From Acidobacteriota bacterium (GTDB lineage Bacteria; Acidobacteriota; Blastocatellia; RBC074), in assembly GCA_016789605.1 (NCBI GenBank), contig JAEUQO010000247.1, forward strand, positions 1 through 64,000: a stretch of 64,000 bases of DNA, in the 5' to 3' direction. A program made the position numbers and the translations under genes. Positions 52,998-61,755 of the stretch are shown one piece after another. Below the pieces are notes generated by a model. The model saw only the letters and a program-made list of their open reading frames with translations. It ran no database searches and was not told the DNA's origin. Every line of letters begins with the position of its first letter. Within the stretch, counting starts at the first letter, position 1.

Positions 52998-55232
52998 TTA
53001 TTGCACGCTGAAATCCATCCATTGCTCAGCACGGCTTTGCTTCTTTTTGGCCAGCGCATCGGTCACGATGAAATGCAGCAAGTATTCACCGGGCGGAAAG
53101 TTGTTGAGCCGCATGCGCCCGACATAATCAAAACGCTTCGGGTTTGCGCCGGGTGAGAATTCCAATTGCCGCGCGGCAAATTGATGGAAGAGTTTGCCGT
53201 CTTTGTAAATTTCGGCCTGCACGGTGATTTGCGGCAGGTTCGTTTTCTTGTCAGTCGCGGCATTGTAAATCGCTGCGCCATATTGCACCCAGCCGGTGCG
53301 CGGAAATCGTCGTACGTAAGGCGAAGCCGTCATTGTCCCGCCCAGCGTTTTTTCCGCCTGTTCTGTTCGCACCGGAGCAGCAGCAACTGCGCCGGTTTCA
53401 TTCGCAGCATCCGATTCGCTCGCCTCTGACTTCCCTGCCACGACAGGCGGAGTCAGTTTCGGCGCAGTCAGCACTAATCCTGACACTGCCAATTGTTTCT
53501 TACCCAAATCTGGCACACGTATGAATTGGCTGGCGGACCCCGTCAAACCCGAAGCATCGTCACGCAACACAGCGCGAAACTGATACGCGCCTGGCTTTTT
53601 CAGCGGGAAATCACGGTTATAGGCAAGCCCGTTTGCCAGGACTTGTTTGTATTGCTCTTCGGTAAAGGTCAGGTTGATGCGCTGTGCGGCGACATCTGCC
53701 GTTGCGCCGCTTTCGTCAAAGGCAAACGCGGCCAAATCCAGATTGAGCTGCTTTTGGCCATTCGGCCCGTCTTTGAAGGTCAGCTTGGACGCATCCAGGT
53801 GAAAGAGCGTCCGCACCAGCGGGCCGTCTTTGGACGAATTGAAAAAGTACGGCGTCATGCGCACCGGCAAATCGCGTTTGCCAAAGGGCGAAAGCATCGT
53901 CGCCAACAACTGTTGGCCGCGCGTTTGCGGCGTCTTGCTGGCGTCCGGTTGCTCGGCTTCATTGACGCCGAAAAATCCCGAACGCGTGCGCAGCGTCAAT
54001 CCGGGCCGCAAAGCGCGCACACTGATCTTGTGGAATTTCTCGTCGAACTTTTCGTCTTCGGGGTCAAAACCCAGCAGGTAATAACTCTGCTGGTCATACA
54101 TTGCTTCTTGAATGCCGATGTTCAAATCGTTGGTGTTGGTCACCAAAAAGCCGCCCGTTTGCTTCGCCAACATCACCGGCCCGTCCAGGGATTCCTGCGC
54201 GGATTGCAATGCGTCGGAATACGAACTGGCGCCGGGTCGTCCGCCGGTATCAGCGCCCGGCATAAAGGGCTGCAAGCCTTTGGCATCCATCGCATACACC
54301 ACAACGCTGGAACGGCTGGCCATTTCGATCAGATTTTGCAGCGCTTTGAAAACCTGTTCCGTCGTGTTGTCGTCGTTGTTCTCGCTGAAAATCTTAAACC
54401 CGTCAGAAAGCAAAATGACGCTTTTTCGTCCGGGCAAACTGCGCAGGCTTTGCACGACAAATCCGATTGCACCCAACGTCCCGGTCGTAAAATTGGTTTG
54501 CCGAAACTCTTCAAAGGTATCAAGCACGGCCTGTCGTTCGGATTGGTCTTCGGTCAATTCCTGCGAACTGTCGGCAAAGGTGGGATTCATATCGCGGCTG
54601 AGCGGATTCCAGCTCAGCTTTTCGATGGCGGCATAAAGCAACCGTTTGTCGCTGGTGAACTGTTCCAGCAAACCCAATCCGTTGCCGGTGCGAATAATGG
54701 CGACCAGATCGCCTTCCTGCATTTGCTCAGCCACGAATTTGCGCAAGGTTTCGCGCACAAACTCCGTGCTGCGAAAAGACAGCCCCAGGTCATCCACAAT
54801 GAAGGCCATCGTGCGACGCACATCCGCCGGTTGAATCTGTGCGGTAGGCATGGATTCAGGCGCAGCCGCCGGAGCATTTTTCTTCTTGGTGGGAAGTTCC
54901 CGCGCCACCGGATTGGACAGGGTGATGTGGCGAAAGTGCGTTAGCGGTTGTTTCTTGCCATCCACCAGCAATTCAAAATCGGCTTCGGTCAAATCTTCGA
55001 CGTGACGGCCTTTTTTGTCAGTCGCGGTCACGTCGACTTGCACCAACTGCGTGTTGATGCGCACGACATCCTGGTCGGTAGGAGCAGTGGCAGGTTTAGG
55101 CGGCGGATTTTGCGTGTTGGAACGGGCGCTTCCTGTCTGCGGTGTTTGTTGCGCCAACCTGGACACGGGCACGCCACTTCCCAGCCCGAGCATCACACAA
55201 CTTAGTACCAGCAGCCGTCGGACGTTACACAT
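52998..55232 (-). CDS. Secreted VWFA-type protein of acidobacterial TIGR03436 family
   Basis: The protein is 744 residues. Signal peptide about 1-27. [20 protein letters not shown] and [20 protein letters not shown] are the N-terminal signature of the family. A VWA domain (about 135-400) has [12 protein letters not shown] and [16 protein letters not shown], plus a C-terminal segment [17 protein letters not shown] and RTRSGFFG. The last third (about 430-744) contains fibronectin-like strands. VWA domains bind metal and proteins; no function is established for the family. GGAGGG precedes the ATG. It is followed by the propeller gene after 110 nt. Confidence 0.85.
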   Translation of the reverse strand: MCNVRRLLVLSCVMLGLGSGVPVSRLAQQTPQTGSARSNTQNPPPKPATAPTDQDVVRINTQLVQVDVTATDKKGRHVEDLTEADFELLVDGKKQPLTHFRHITLSNPVARELPTKKKNAPAAAPESMPTAQIQPADVRRTMAFIVDDLGLSFRSTEFVRETLRKFVAEQMQEGDLVAIIRTGNGLGLLEQFTSDKRLLYAAIEKLSWNPLSRDMNPTFADSSQELTEDQSERQAVLDTFEEFRQTNFTTGTLGAIGFVVQSLRSLPGRKSVILLSDGFKIFSENNDDNTTEQVFKALQNLIEMASRSSVVVYAMDAKGLQPFMPGADTGGRPGASSYSDALQSAQESLDGPVMLAKQTGGFLVTNTNDLNIGIQEAMYDQQSYYLLGFDPEDEKFDEKFHKISVRALRPGLTLRTRSGFFGVNEAEQPDASKTPQTRGQQLLATMLSPFGKRDLPVRMTPYFFNSSKDGPLVRTLFHLDASKLTFKDGPNGQKQLNLDLAAFAFDESGATADVAAQRINLTFTEEQYKQVLANGLAYNRDFPLKKPGAYQFRAVLRDDASGLTGSASQFIRVPDLGKKQLAVSGLVLTAPKLTPPVVAGKSEASESDAANETGAVAAAPVRTEQAEKTLGGTMTASPYVRRFPRTGWVQYGAAIYNAATDKKTNLPQITVQAEIYKDGKLFHQFAARQLEFSPGANPKRFDYVGRMRLNNFPPGEYLLHFIVTDALAKKKQSRAEQWMDFSVQ

Positions 55233-55379
55233 TCATTCCCTCCTGGTCTCTGATCGTCAATTTGTTGGGATGGGTGCCCAGATTCCATGCTAACGACGCC
55301 CGACACGTTAGTCACGGTCACGCAATCTCGTAAAAGTTTATCTTTCAAAAGGTAATCAACCTGCCGATCTAAAAAAGCG

Positions 55380-55414
55380 GGCCAGAGAGAACTAAACTTC
55401 AGTTCTCTCTGGCC
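55380..55414 (-). terminator. Intrinsic terminator after the S9 peptidase gene
   Basis: A perfect 14-bp stem (55380-55393 with 55401-55414), a 7-nt loop, and on the minus strand a following GCTTTTTT run (55371-55379). It is 41 nt beyond the peptidase stop. A textbook rho-independent terminator. Confidence 0.88.
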
Positions 55415-55454
55415 AACCGTGTTGCCCTTCAGACAGCCCCTGAGCCAGTTCTGG

Positions 55455-57734
55455 CTATTGACCGTCCTGCCCGCCAGCTTCGGTTTTCTTTTCCGCTTTG
55501 GGCTCGTCGGCTTTTTCGTCTTGCAGCGTTTTGAGCAGTTCTTTCCACTCAAACCAGCCTTGTTTGCCGCGAATGTATTTCTCGAACCAGTTGAATTCGG
55601 CGACCGCTTTGACCAGTTGGTTGCGCGGATCAGGAATGCCGTGCGTGTTGCCGGGATAAACCATGAATTCGGTCGGCACGCCCAATTTGCGCAAGGCCAT
55701 ATGCAACTCTTCGCTTTGCGGGCGCGGCACACGCGGATCGCCATCCACCACATGAATCAGTGTCGGCGTTTTGGCGTTCTTGATGAATTTGAGCGGTGAA
55801 ACGTCCCAGTATTTGCTGAAGTCTTCATAGGGTGGTTTGCCGCCGTAATAGAACTCACGATTGCGCTGCACGTCGCTTTGCGCGTACATCGAAATCCAGT
55901 TCACTGCGCCCGCGCCGCTGGAAATCGCCTTGAAGCGGTCGGTGTGCGTCAAAATCCAATTTGACCAGTGACCGCCTGCGCTCCAGCCCATTGCGCCCAT
56001 TTTGTCGCCGTCAACCAAACCTTGCGCGATCAGATGATCCACGCCGGTCATAATGTCGTCGTAGCCCTGGCGGAAGTAATCGCCGCCAATTTCCATCTTG
56101 TGACGTTCGCCGTAATTGGTAGAGCCGCGATAATTCGGACATAACACCACGTAACCGGCTCCGGCATAGGTTTGCGCGCCATAGCCAGGATTGAAGCGCA
56201 ACACATCCGCGCCCGCCGGGCCGCCGTGAATTTGCACGATCAGCGGATAGCGTTTGCCGCGTTCATAGCCCACGGGTTTGACCAGCACGCCTTCGACCAT
56301 TTTGCCGTCCGAAGATTTCCACTGCACAGCTTCGGTTTCGCCCAAGGCGATGTTTTTGATTTGCGGATTGATGTCGGTCAGTTGTTTCCAGCCAGCGCGA
56401 TTGCCGAGCGCCGCCACCGATGTCGCGACAAAGTAATTCGACGGCATTTGCGAATCGCTGAAATTGAGCACCAGGGTTTTGGTGTCTTCATCCTGCACGA
56501 CGCTCAACACGCCTTTTTCATTGGTCACGGGCGCGACTTTGCCGGTGTCAGTCGAAAGCGCGAACAATTGACTGGTCGCGCGCCAGCCTTCGTTGAAATA
56601 GATCGTTTTGCCGTCTTCTGACCAGAATCCGACTGACACATCGCCGTCGAAGCCGTCGCCCAATTCCTTCCATTGTCCGCCGCTGACTGGCCGCAAGAAC
56701 ACGCGTCCGTTGCGGAAGTATTCGAAATTGTCCGAAGCCGAAAAAGCGATCCATTTGCCGTCGGGCGAAAAGCTCAAACTGCTTTCGCCGATTTCTTTGT
56801 TTTCGGTCAGGCGTTCGATTTTGCCCGATGCGGTATCAAGCAAATACAAATCGGCGTAAATGAACGATTCCGTCACAGTACGCTGATAACGATCTTTGGG
56901 CATGCCGGTAAACCCGATCCATTTGCCGTCTTTGGAAACGGTCACGTTCGTGACGCTGTATTCCGGCGCGGAAGTCAGTCGCGCTTCCTTGTTCGTGTCC
57001 AGATCGAATGCCCACAAATGACTCAGCGGCGATTCTTCGTTGCGAATGCGCACGGTGAATTTCTTCTCGATGCGCTCTTTGTCGTCTTTGTTGACGGAAT
57101 CCGGCGCGACGAAATAGATGCGCTTGCTGTCCGGCGAAAATTGCCACGAAGCGACCGGCGTCGCGTGTTTGGTCAGTTGTTTCGGCTTGGCGGTTTCAAT
57201 CTCGGCAACCGGCAGTCCCCAAAGTTGTTGATCGTCGCTTTTGCCGGCGGAAAAGACCAGCCACTTGCCGTCTTTGCTGAAGGCGAATCCGTTGACGCCG
57301 TCTTTGGCTTCGGTAATCTTGCGCGCTTCGCCGCCGTCGGGCCGCATCAGGTAAAGCTGGCTTTGTGCGGCATTGCTGGCAGGCGCTTCGCGGTCAGACA
57401 GAAAAACAAAAAACTTGCCGTCACGCGACCAGCGCGCCACGCCTTCGTTTTTGTCTTTGGTAAAAGTCATCTGCCGCGTCGAAGCCACGCCGCCATCGAG
57501 TGAAACCAGGTAAATATCGGTAAAGCGTTTGGCCGCCTTCCAATCAGGCACGCTCAGGCTATACAAGCCCCATTTCCCGTCAGGACTGATTGCGGGCGCG
57601 CTGGCGTTACGGATTTCCTGCGCGTCCATAAAGCTCATCGGACGCTTGTTCTGCGCAAGGGCGGCAGTGGCGAAACCGGTCAACGCCAGTCCCGTCAGGG
57701 TCACTGCCAACCAAAAACTACGAGGTGTTTTCAT
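55455..57734 (-). CDS. Exported S9 family serine peptidase (prolyl oligopeptidase type)
   Basis: The protein is 759 residues. Signal peptide about 1-27. An N-terminal beta-propeller (about 35-480) has repeated NxDGK-type strands (ISPDGKWGLYSL, SFSPDGKWIAFSA) of the dipeptidyl aminopeptidase/TolB-like kind. The C-terminal alpha/beta hydrolase has the nucleophile Ser585 in GWSAGGHWS, a likely Asp near 666 in VDGDPRVP, and His698 in YPGNTHGIP. These three match the S9 triad. It should cut short peptides after Pro or Ala outside the cytoplasm. The C-terminus is Lys/Glu-rich. AAGGAGAG precedes the ATG. A terminator follows the gene. Confidence 0.9.
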   Translation of the reverse strand: MKTPRSFWLAVTLTGLALTGFATAALAQNKRPMSFMDAQEIRNASAPAISPDGKWGLYSLSVPDWKAAKRFTDIYLVSLDGGVASTRQMTFTKDKNEGVARWSRDGKFFVFLSDREAPASNAAQSQLYLMRPDGGEARKITEAKDGVNGFAFSKDGKWLVFSAGKSDDQQLWGLPVAEIETAKPKQLTKHATPVASWQFSPDSKRIYFVAPDSVNKDDKERIEKKFTVRIRNEESPLSHLWAFDLDTNKEARLTSAPEYSVTNVTVSKDGKWIGFTGMPKDRYQRTVTESFIYADLYLLDTASGKIERLTENKEIGESSLSFSPDGKWIAFSASDNFEYFRNGRVFLRPVSGGQWKELGDGFDGDVSVGFWSEDGKTIYFNEGWRATSQLFALSTDTGKVAPVTNEKGVLSVVQDEDTKTLVLNFSDSQMPSNYFVATSVAALGNRAGWKQLTDINPQIKNIALGETEAVQWKSSDGKMVEGVLVKPVGYERGKRYPLIVQIHGGPAGADVLRFNPGYGAQTYAGAGYVVLCPNYRGSTNYGERHKMEIGGDYFRQGYDDIMTGVDHLIAQGLVDGDKMGAMGWSAGGHWSNWILTHTDRFKAISSGAGAVNWISMYAQSDVQRNREFYYGGKPPYEDFSKYWDVSPLKFIKNAKTPTLIHVVDGDPRVPRPQSEELHMALRKLGVPTEFMVYPGNTHGIPDPRNQLVKAVAEFNWFEKYIRGKQGWFEWKELLKTLQDEKADEPKAEKKTEAGGQDGQ

Positions 57735-57797
57735 ACGATCTCTCCTTCGCTCATTTGCGCGCCGCCGGTTGTGTGGGTAGCAGCACGCGGGCCAACG

Positions 57798-58961
57798 TTA
57801 TCGTTCTGCTTGTAAACGCACGTAACTCAAAATCCACGAATAGGTGCCATACCGCGTGAAATACAACTGTTTGCCGCCCAGATTCATTTCTGCGGCGACG
57901 GCGCGCAGGATTTCCGCTCCGGCGATGAGGTTCTTGGGTGTGAAGGTATTACGAACCGAATCTACTTCACGTTCGGCAATTTCCGCTAGCGCCCGGTCGC
58001 GTATTTTGCTCAAGTCGGGATTGAGCAAGGCGATCGGGTCTGTCACCGCGCGGTTATAAAACGTCAGAATGTCATCAATCGTCACCGGCGTGAATGAACG
58101 CCGGTCTTCCGGGTGCAGCAAGGTCGCCATCGCCCACACAATGCCGCCCGATAAATACACCTTTCGACGATTGACCAATCCGGGTTTGCGAGCGACTTCG
58201 TTGTGAATCGGCACGCGAATCGAATCGGAACTGAGCATTTGTGCGCGTTTGGTAAACGTGGCCAGGTCTGCCGTTTCGCCAATGGATTTGTTGATTTCGT
58301 TAGTAAACGTGACCGTGCCTTTCATCACGCCCCAGGTCACGTAATCGTAATCCGGGGTACCAACGGCGACCTGACGAATCTGCTGATACCCGCCTTTGGT
58401 ATTGCCGCTGCCGATATCAATCAGCACCGAAGCGCTGCGGTTGTCATACCAGCTTTTCCCGCTGCGATAGCGGCGCGGAATCGCTCCGGCGATGCTCAGT
58501 TGCACTTCGGTTTCGGTATCGAGAAACGGAATGCTCTGGCCTGTACGCTGACGGATTTCGGCGGCCAGGTCGGGCAAATTGTCCGCCAGCAACCCGCTGC
58601 TGCCGATGATGTGAATCTGCTCTGGCGTGATGCGGTAATCCTGCAACAAGCGCAGGTAAAAACGCTGAACCGCCGCACCCGTTTCCTTGATGGCTTCGGG
58701 CGTGAACTTGTTATTTTTGGTTTGCGCCACCGTGGTGTTCACGGTTTCGGCATACAAGATTTTGACGTTATAGCCTTCGTCATCAGTGCCAATGCGCAAG
58801 GCAACGGCTTTAACACCTTTGGCGCCAATCTCAATGCCACCGTGCACCTCTTCATTATCTGCCGAGCCTCGTCTGACCTGGGCAAAAATCAGCCCTGAAA
58901 AGCTCACCAGCACCGACAAAACGGCACACCAATATCCAGCACGAATTTTGAGGGGAGACAT
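57798..58961 (-). CDS. Exported Ppx/GppA-like ASKHA protein, cassette C
   Basis: The protein is 387 residues. Signal peptide about 1-28 (AGYWCAVLSVLVSFSGLIFA). Motifs shared with copies A and B are GGIEIGAKGVKA, NTTVAQTKNNKFTPEAIKET, IIGSSGLLADNLPDL, EVQLSIAGAIP, LIDIGSGNTKGGY, GTVTFTNE, YLSGGIVWAMATLLHPE, TPKNLIAGAEIL and YSWILSYVR. Copy C has Met in place of the Pro in the GIPxG segment (GVMKGTVTFT). The fold is actin-like, nearest Ppx/GppA. AAGGTAG precedes the ATG. It is the third gene of cassette C, 60 nt after the small membrane protein, and probably the last gene of a transcript that may begin at coxL. Confidence 0.8.
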   Translation of the reverse strand: MSPLKIRAGYWCAVLSVLVSFSGLIFAQVRRGSADNEEVHGGIEIGAKGVKAVALRIGTDDEGYNVKILYAETVNTTVAQTKNNKFTPEAIKETGAAVQRFYLRLLQDYRITPEQIHIIGSSGLLADNLPDLAAEIRQRTGQSIPFLDTETEVQLSIAGAIPRRYRSGKSWYDNRSASVLIDIGSGNTKGGYQQIRQVAVGTPDYDYVTWGVMKGTVTFTNEINKSIGETADLATFTKRAQMLSSDSIRVPIHNEVARKPGLVNRRKVYLSGGIVWAMATLLHPEDRRSFTPVTIDDILTFYNRAVTDPIALLNPDLSKIRDRALAEIAEREVDSVRNTFTPKNLIAGAEILRAVAAEMNLGGKQLYFTRYGTYSWILSYVRLQAER

Positions 58962-59021
58962 GTTGATACTACCTTGGACTTCGATTGCCTGGAGCGAAAA
59001 CCAACGAGCGACATTGCTATC

Positions 59022-59585
59022 TCATCGGCTTCCTCCCGCACGCAATATGCGCCTCAACTTACTGACGACATAGAACAAAGCCGCCAGCACCAGAACCGCT
59101 GCGACTAGCAACAATCCCATCGCCAAGCGAGGAGGCTCGGTCGCGCTTGCGGCCACTGGCCGCGTAACAGGGGTAGGCAACGATTGGGACGTGGTGGGAA
59201 ACGGTGTTGCAGTGGCAGCCCCGGCTCCGACACGCGGCGTTTCTGCCGGTGTCTGAGTTGGGGATTCACTGCGAGTCAGTGTAGGGGACGGGGTAGGCGT
59301 AGGCGCCAGCCGTTGGTTTGCACGACCGGCCTGTCGGCGCTCTGCTTCTTGTTCGCGCGCGCCGGGAAACATGTCTTCGGGCCCATATTTTGAGAGTGAT
59401 TTTTTCTTTTCCGCCGGTAGCCCCGGCTGGTTTTGATTTTGGCCCTGAGCGCGGCTGGGGGTCGCTTGCACGAACGTAATCTGTCCGCGCGCGATCGTTG
59501 CGGGATGCAGCAACCAGCCGCCAAACGAGAGAAACGAAACTGCCAACAAGACGGAGAACGTGTATTTCATAAAATTCGCCGGCAT
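59022..59585 (-). CDS. Small Pro/Thr-rich membrane protein with KYxPxDMFP motif, cassette C
   Basis: The protein is 187 residues. N-terminal signal or anchor (FSVLLAVSFLSFGGWLL). Residues about 60-78 hold KKKSLSKYGPEDMFPGA, equivalent to KRRAIHKFDPVDIFPEA of cassette B. A Pro/Thr/Ser linker (about 90-145) precedes a transmembrane helix (AMGLLLVAAVLVLAALFYVV) and a basic tail SKLRRILRAGGSR. The design is the same as in cassette B while the linker sequence is unrelated, suggesting selection on the motif and the two membrane ends. No family recognised. The start could also be an internal ATG at 59570. Second gene of the cassette. Confidence 0.68.
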   Translation of the reverse strand: MPANFMKYTFSVLLAVSFLSFGGWLLHPATIARGQITFVQATPSRAQGQNQNQPGLPAEKKKSLSKYGPEDMFPGAREQEAERRQAGRANQRLAPTPTPSPTLTRSESPTQTPAETPRVGAGAATATPFPTTSQSLPTPVTRPVAASATEPPRLAMGLLLVAAVLVLAALFYVVSKLRRILRAGGSR

Positions 59586-59612
59586 TTATCGCTTGCACCG
59601 CCTCCGCGCGGT

Positions 59613-60782
59613 TCAAGCCTGATACAACTGAAGCAACGTAACGACAATCAGCAACAAGGCAAAAAACAGTGCGACGGCAATGCCCGCCATCAAAGCGATC
59701 GTAACGCGATCGCGCCGCGAAACTTTGCTGACGGCATCAATCTGCGCTTGTGTTTCTGCCAACTGTGACGTGTATAAGGCGGCGGCTTCGCGAGCTTGTT
59801 GCTCGATGTGCGTGCGCATTTCGGCTTCGCGACGCGCAGAAGCTTCCGCACGCAAGCGTTCCTCTTCGATCGCGCGAACCATATTTTCGGCGTCGCGCAA
59901 CCGCGCTTCGGCAGCCGCGTGCAAGCGCTCAGCTTCTTCCCGCTCGCGTGTCGCCGCCGCTGCACGTTGTTCGGCGTCGGCGCGCGCTTGCGCCTCTGCT
60001 TCAGCTTGCGCTTTGGCCGCTGCCGCTTCCTGGCGCGCCAACTCGGCTTCGCTCGCAGAACCATCCGGGCGCGCGCTGTCTTGCACGATGCGTTTTTCGA
60101 TTTCCTGGGCTTTCAATTCCGCCTGTCGGCGCAATTCGATTTCCTTGCGAATGGCGTCTTCTGCCAGGCGCTGACGTTCTTCGGCTTCACGCGCACGCGC
60201 TTGCGCTTCAGCCAACGCAGCATTCAAGCGCAAGGCAAGTTCGGGCGGAGCCTCGCTTTCCGACTTCGCGGCAACTGGCAACGGCGGGGCGACTGCGGGC
60301 GCCTGTCCGGCAGAGGTAGTTTCCAAATTGATCTGGCAAAACGGACAGCTCGGACGTGCCGTGGACAAATTGGCTTGTAACACCTGGCAAAAATGCGTGC
60401 GCGGAGTCGTGCCGGGAAACTGGTGACAAGCGGGACAAGCTGGCTGTGGCATTCCCCAGGCCAGCACCGTGTGATGTTTGCGCAACGTCGGATCGTCATA
60501 ATCCATCATCGTAACAGCGCAATGATCACAAGCGTACAACCGCAAGTTCAGCGAGCTGAGACAAAAAGGACATTCTTTGACGGTGACGTCGGCGCGCGTC
60601 AAATCCCAGGCGATAAACGTCTGGCAGTTACAGCAATACATCCACGAACCGGTCAGCGGGAAATTGTTGCCCAGAATGTGTTCCGCGCCGCCTTCGCGGC
60701 AAACGACCACACGGCTGGTGCGCGGCATCGGGAAGTTCGTGCGATGCGTGAGGCAATGAATTTTGACGATGTCAGCGAGCAT
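59613..60782 (-). CDS. Zinc-ribbon plus coiled-coil tail-anchored protein, cassette C
   Basis: The protein is about 389 residues from ATG 60782 (weak ribosome site; frame open to 60836). Residues about 45-175 contain CxxC pairs arranged like zinc ribbons (CCNCQTF, CPFC, CDHC, CPAC, CPFC). A charged coiled coil follows (about 200-350, EAQARAREAEERQRLAEDAI and similar). A C-terminal membrane helix (IALMAGIAVALFFALLLIVV) ends in LLQLYQA. No signal peptide, so the zinc and coil parts should be cytoplasmic. It is the first gene of cassette C, corresponding in position and anchor to the coiled-coil gene of cassette B but with an added zinc module. It starts 71 nt after coxM. Confidence 0.68.
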   Translation of the reverse strand: MLADIVKIHCLTHRTNFPMPRTSRVVVCREGGAEHILGNNFPLTGSWMYCCNCQTFIAWDLTRADVTVKECPFCLSSLNLRLYACDHCAVTMMDYDDPTLRKHHTVLAWGMPQPACPACHQFPGTTPRTHFCQVLQANLSTARPSCPFCQINLETTSAGQAPAVAPPLPVAAKSESEAPPELALRLNAALAEAQARAREAEERQRLAEDAIRKEIELRRQAELKAQEIEKRIVQDSARPDGSASEAELARQEAAAAKAQAEAEAQARADAEQRAAAATREREEAERLHAAAEARLRDAENMVRAIEEERLRAEASARREAEMRTHIEQQAREAAALYTSQLAETQAQIDAVSKVSRRDRVTIALMAGIAVALFFALLLIVVTLLQLYQA

Positions 60783-60853
60783 AGCTTGGTATTTCGCCGC
60801 TGCGCTTCGTTGGCGATCACAACCGATAACCAACAAAGCGCAGCGGTTGAGTG

Positions 60854-61717
60854 TTACGCTCTGGCAGCAGCGGCTTGTACCGCCCGCTTGGCGTAAACGC
60901 GTGCCAGATGGCGGCGATAATCACCGGATGCATGGATGTCTTCCAGCGCATCAGCGGTCTCGGCATCTGCCTTGGCCGCTGCAGCACTGACCGTGGAATC
61001 ATCCAGCGCTTGTCCGCGCAAGGCCGCTTCGAGCGTGGTCGCGCGGAAGGCTTTTGGCCCCAAACCAGTCACGCCGATGCTAGCGGCTTCGCATTTGCCA
61101 TTGTTCAGTGTGAGCTGTGCCGCCACACCAACCAAAGCAAAGCCCGATGCCGCCTGCGGCACTTTCAGATAAACGGCGGCTTGCGGTTGCGCCGGTTTCG
61201 CCACCCGAATTTCGGTCACGATTTCGTTGGGTTGCACGGCGCTGGTCATCACATCCACAAAAAAGTCTGTGGCTTTGATCACGCGTTCGCCCTGACTGCT
61301 GCGCGCGACGATTTCCGCGTCCAGCGCCAGGATCGCCGCCGGCCAATCTGCCGCCGGATCCGCATGTGTCAAACTGCCGCCGATCGTGCCGCGATTGCGC
61401 ACCTGTTGATCGCCGATTTGCGCGGCGGTTTCTCCTAACAAAGGGCAATGCTGTTTCAATTCTGCGTGACGAGCGATGTCGGCGTGTGTGGCATTGGCGC
61501 CGATGCGAATCGTATCGCCACTCACACTGATCTGTTTCAGCGCGGCAATGCGCCCGATGTCAATGATGGCGGTCGGCGCAGCCAGTCGCAATTTCAATAC
61601 TGGAATCAGGCTTTGCCCGCCCGAAAGCAGCTTGGCATCTTCGCCGTGTTGGTCGAGCAACTGCAAAGCCTCTTCGATGGTCGCCGGTGCAAAGTATTCG
61701 AAGTTGGTTGGAATCAT
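60854..61717 (-). CDS. coxM: CO dehydrogenase-type FAD-binding medium subunit
   Basis: The protein is 287 residues. FAD-binding domain of molybdopterin dehydrogenases: FEYFAPATIEEALQLLDQHG, KLLSGGQSLIPVLKLRLA, and TIGGSLTHADPAADWPAA with the FAD-contact TIGGxxxxADPAAD motif. The C-terminal CO_deh_flav_C-like domain includes ASIGVTGLGPKAFRATTLEAAL. It passes electrons from the iron-sulfur subunit of the xanthine dehydrogenase/CO dehydrogenase family. It follows coxL by 38 nt on the same strand. No coxS-like iron-sulfur subunit is in view; it may lie outside the window. AGAGG precedes the ATG. Confidence 0.92.
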   Translation of the reverse strand: MIPTNFEYFAPATIEEALQLLDQHGEDAKLLSGGQSLIPVLKLRLAAPTAIIDIGRIAALKQISVSGDTIRIGANATHADIARHAELKQHCPLLGETAAQIGDQQVRNRGTIGGSLTHADPAADWPAAILALDAEIVARSSQGERVIKATDFFVDVMTSAVQPNEIVTEIRVAKPAQPQAAVYLKVPQAASGFALVGVAAQLTLNNGKCEAASIGVTGLGPKAFRATTLEAALRGQALDDSTVSAAAAKADAETADALEDIHASGDYRRHLARVYAKRAVQAAAARA

Positions 61718-61755
61718 GTCGTAAGCCTCTTTTCCGCTATGCGTGGCGCGCCACT

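Noticed and set aside
53493-54944. 483-codon plus-strand ORF opposite the VWFA gene
   Set aside because: Antisense shadow of a gene with family signatures, signal peptide and good ribosome site.
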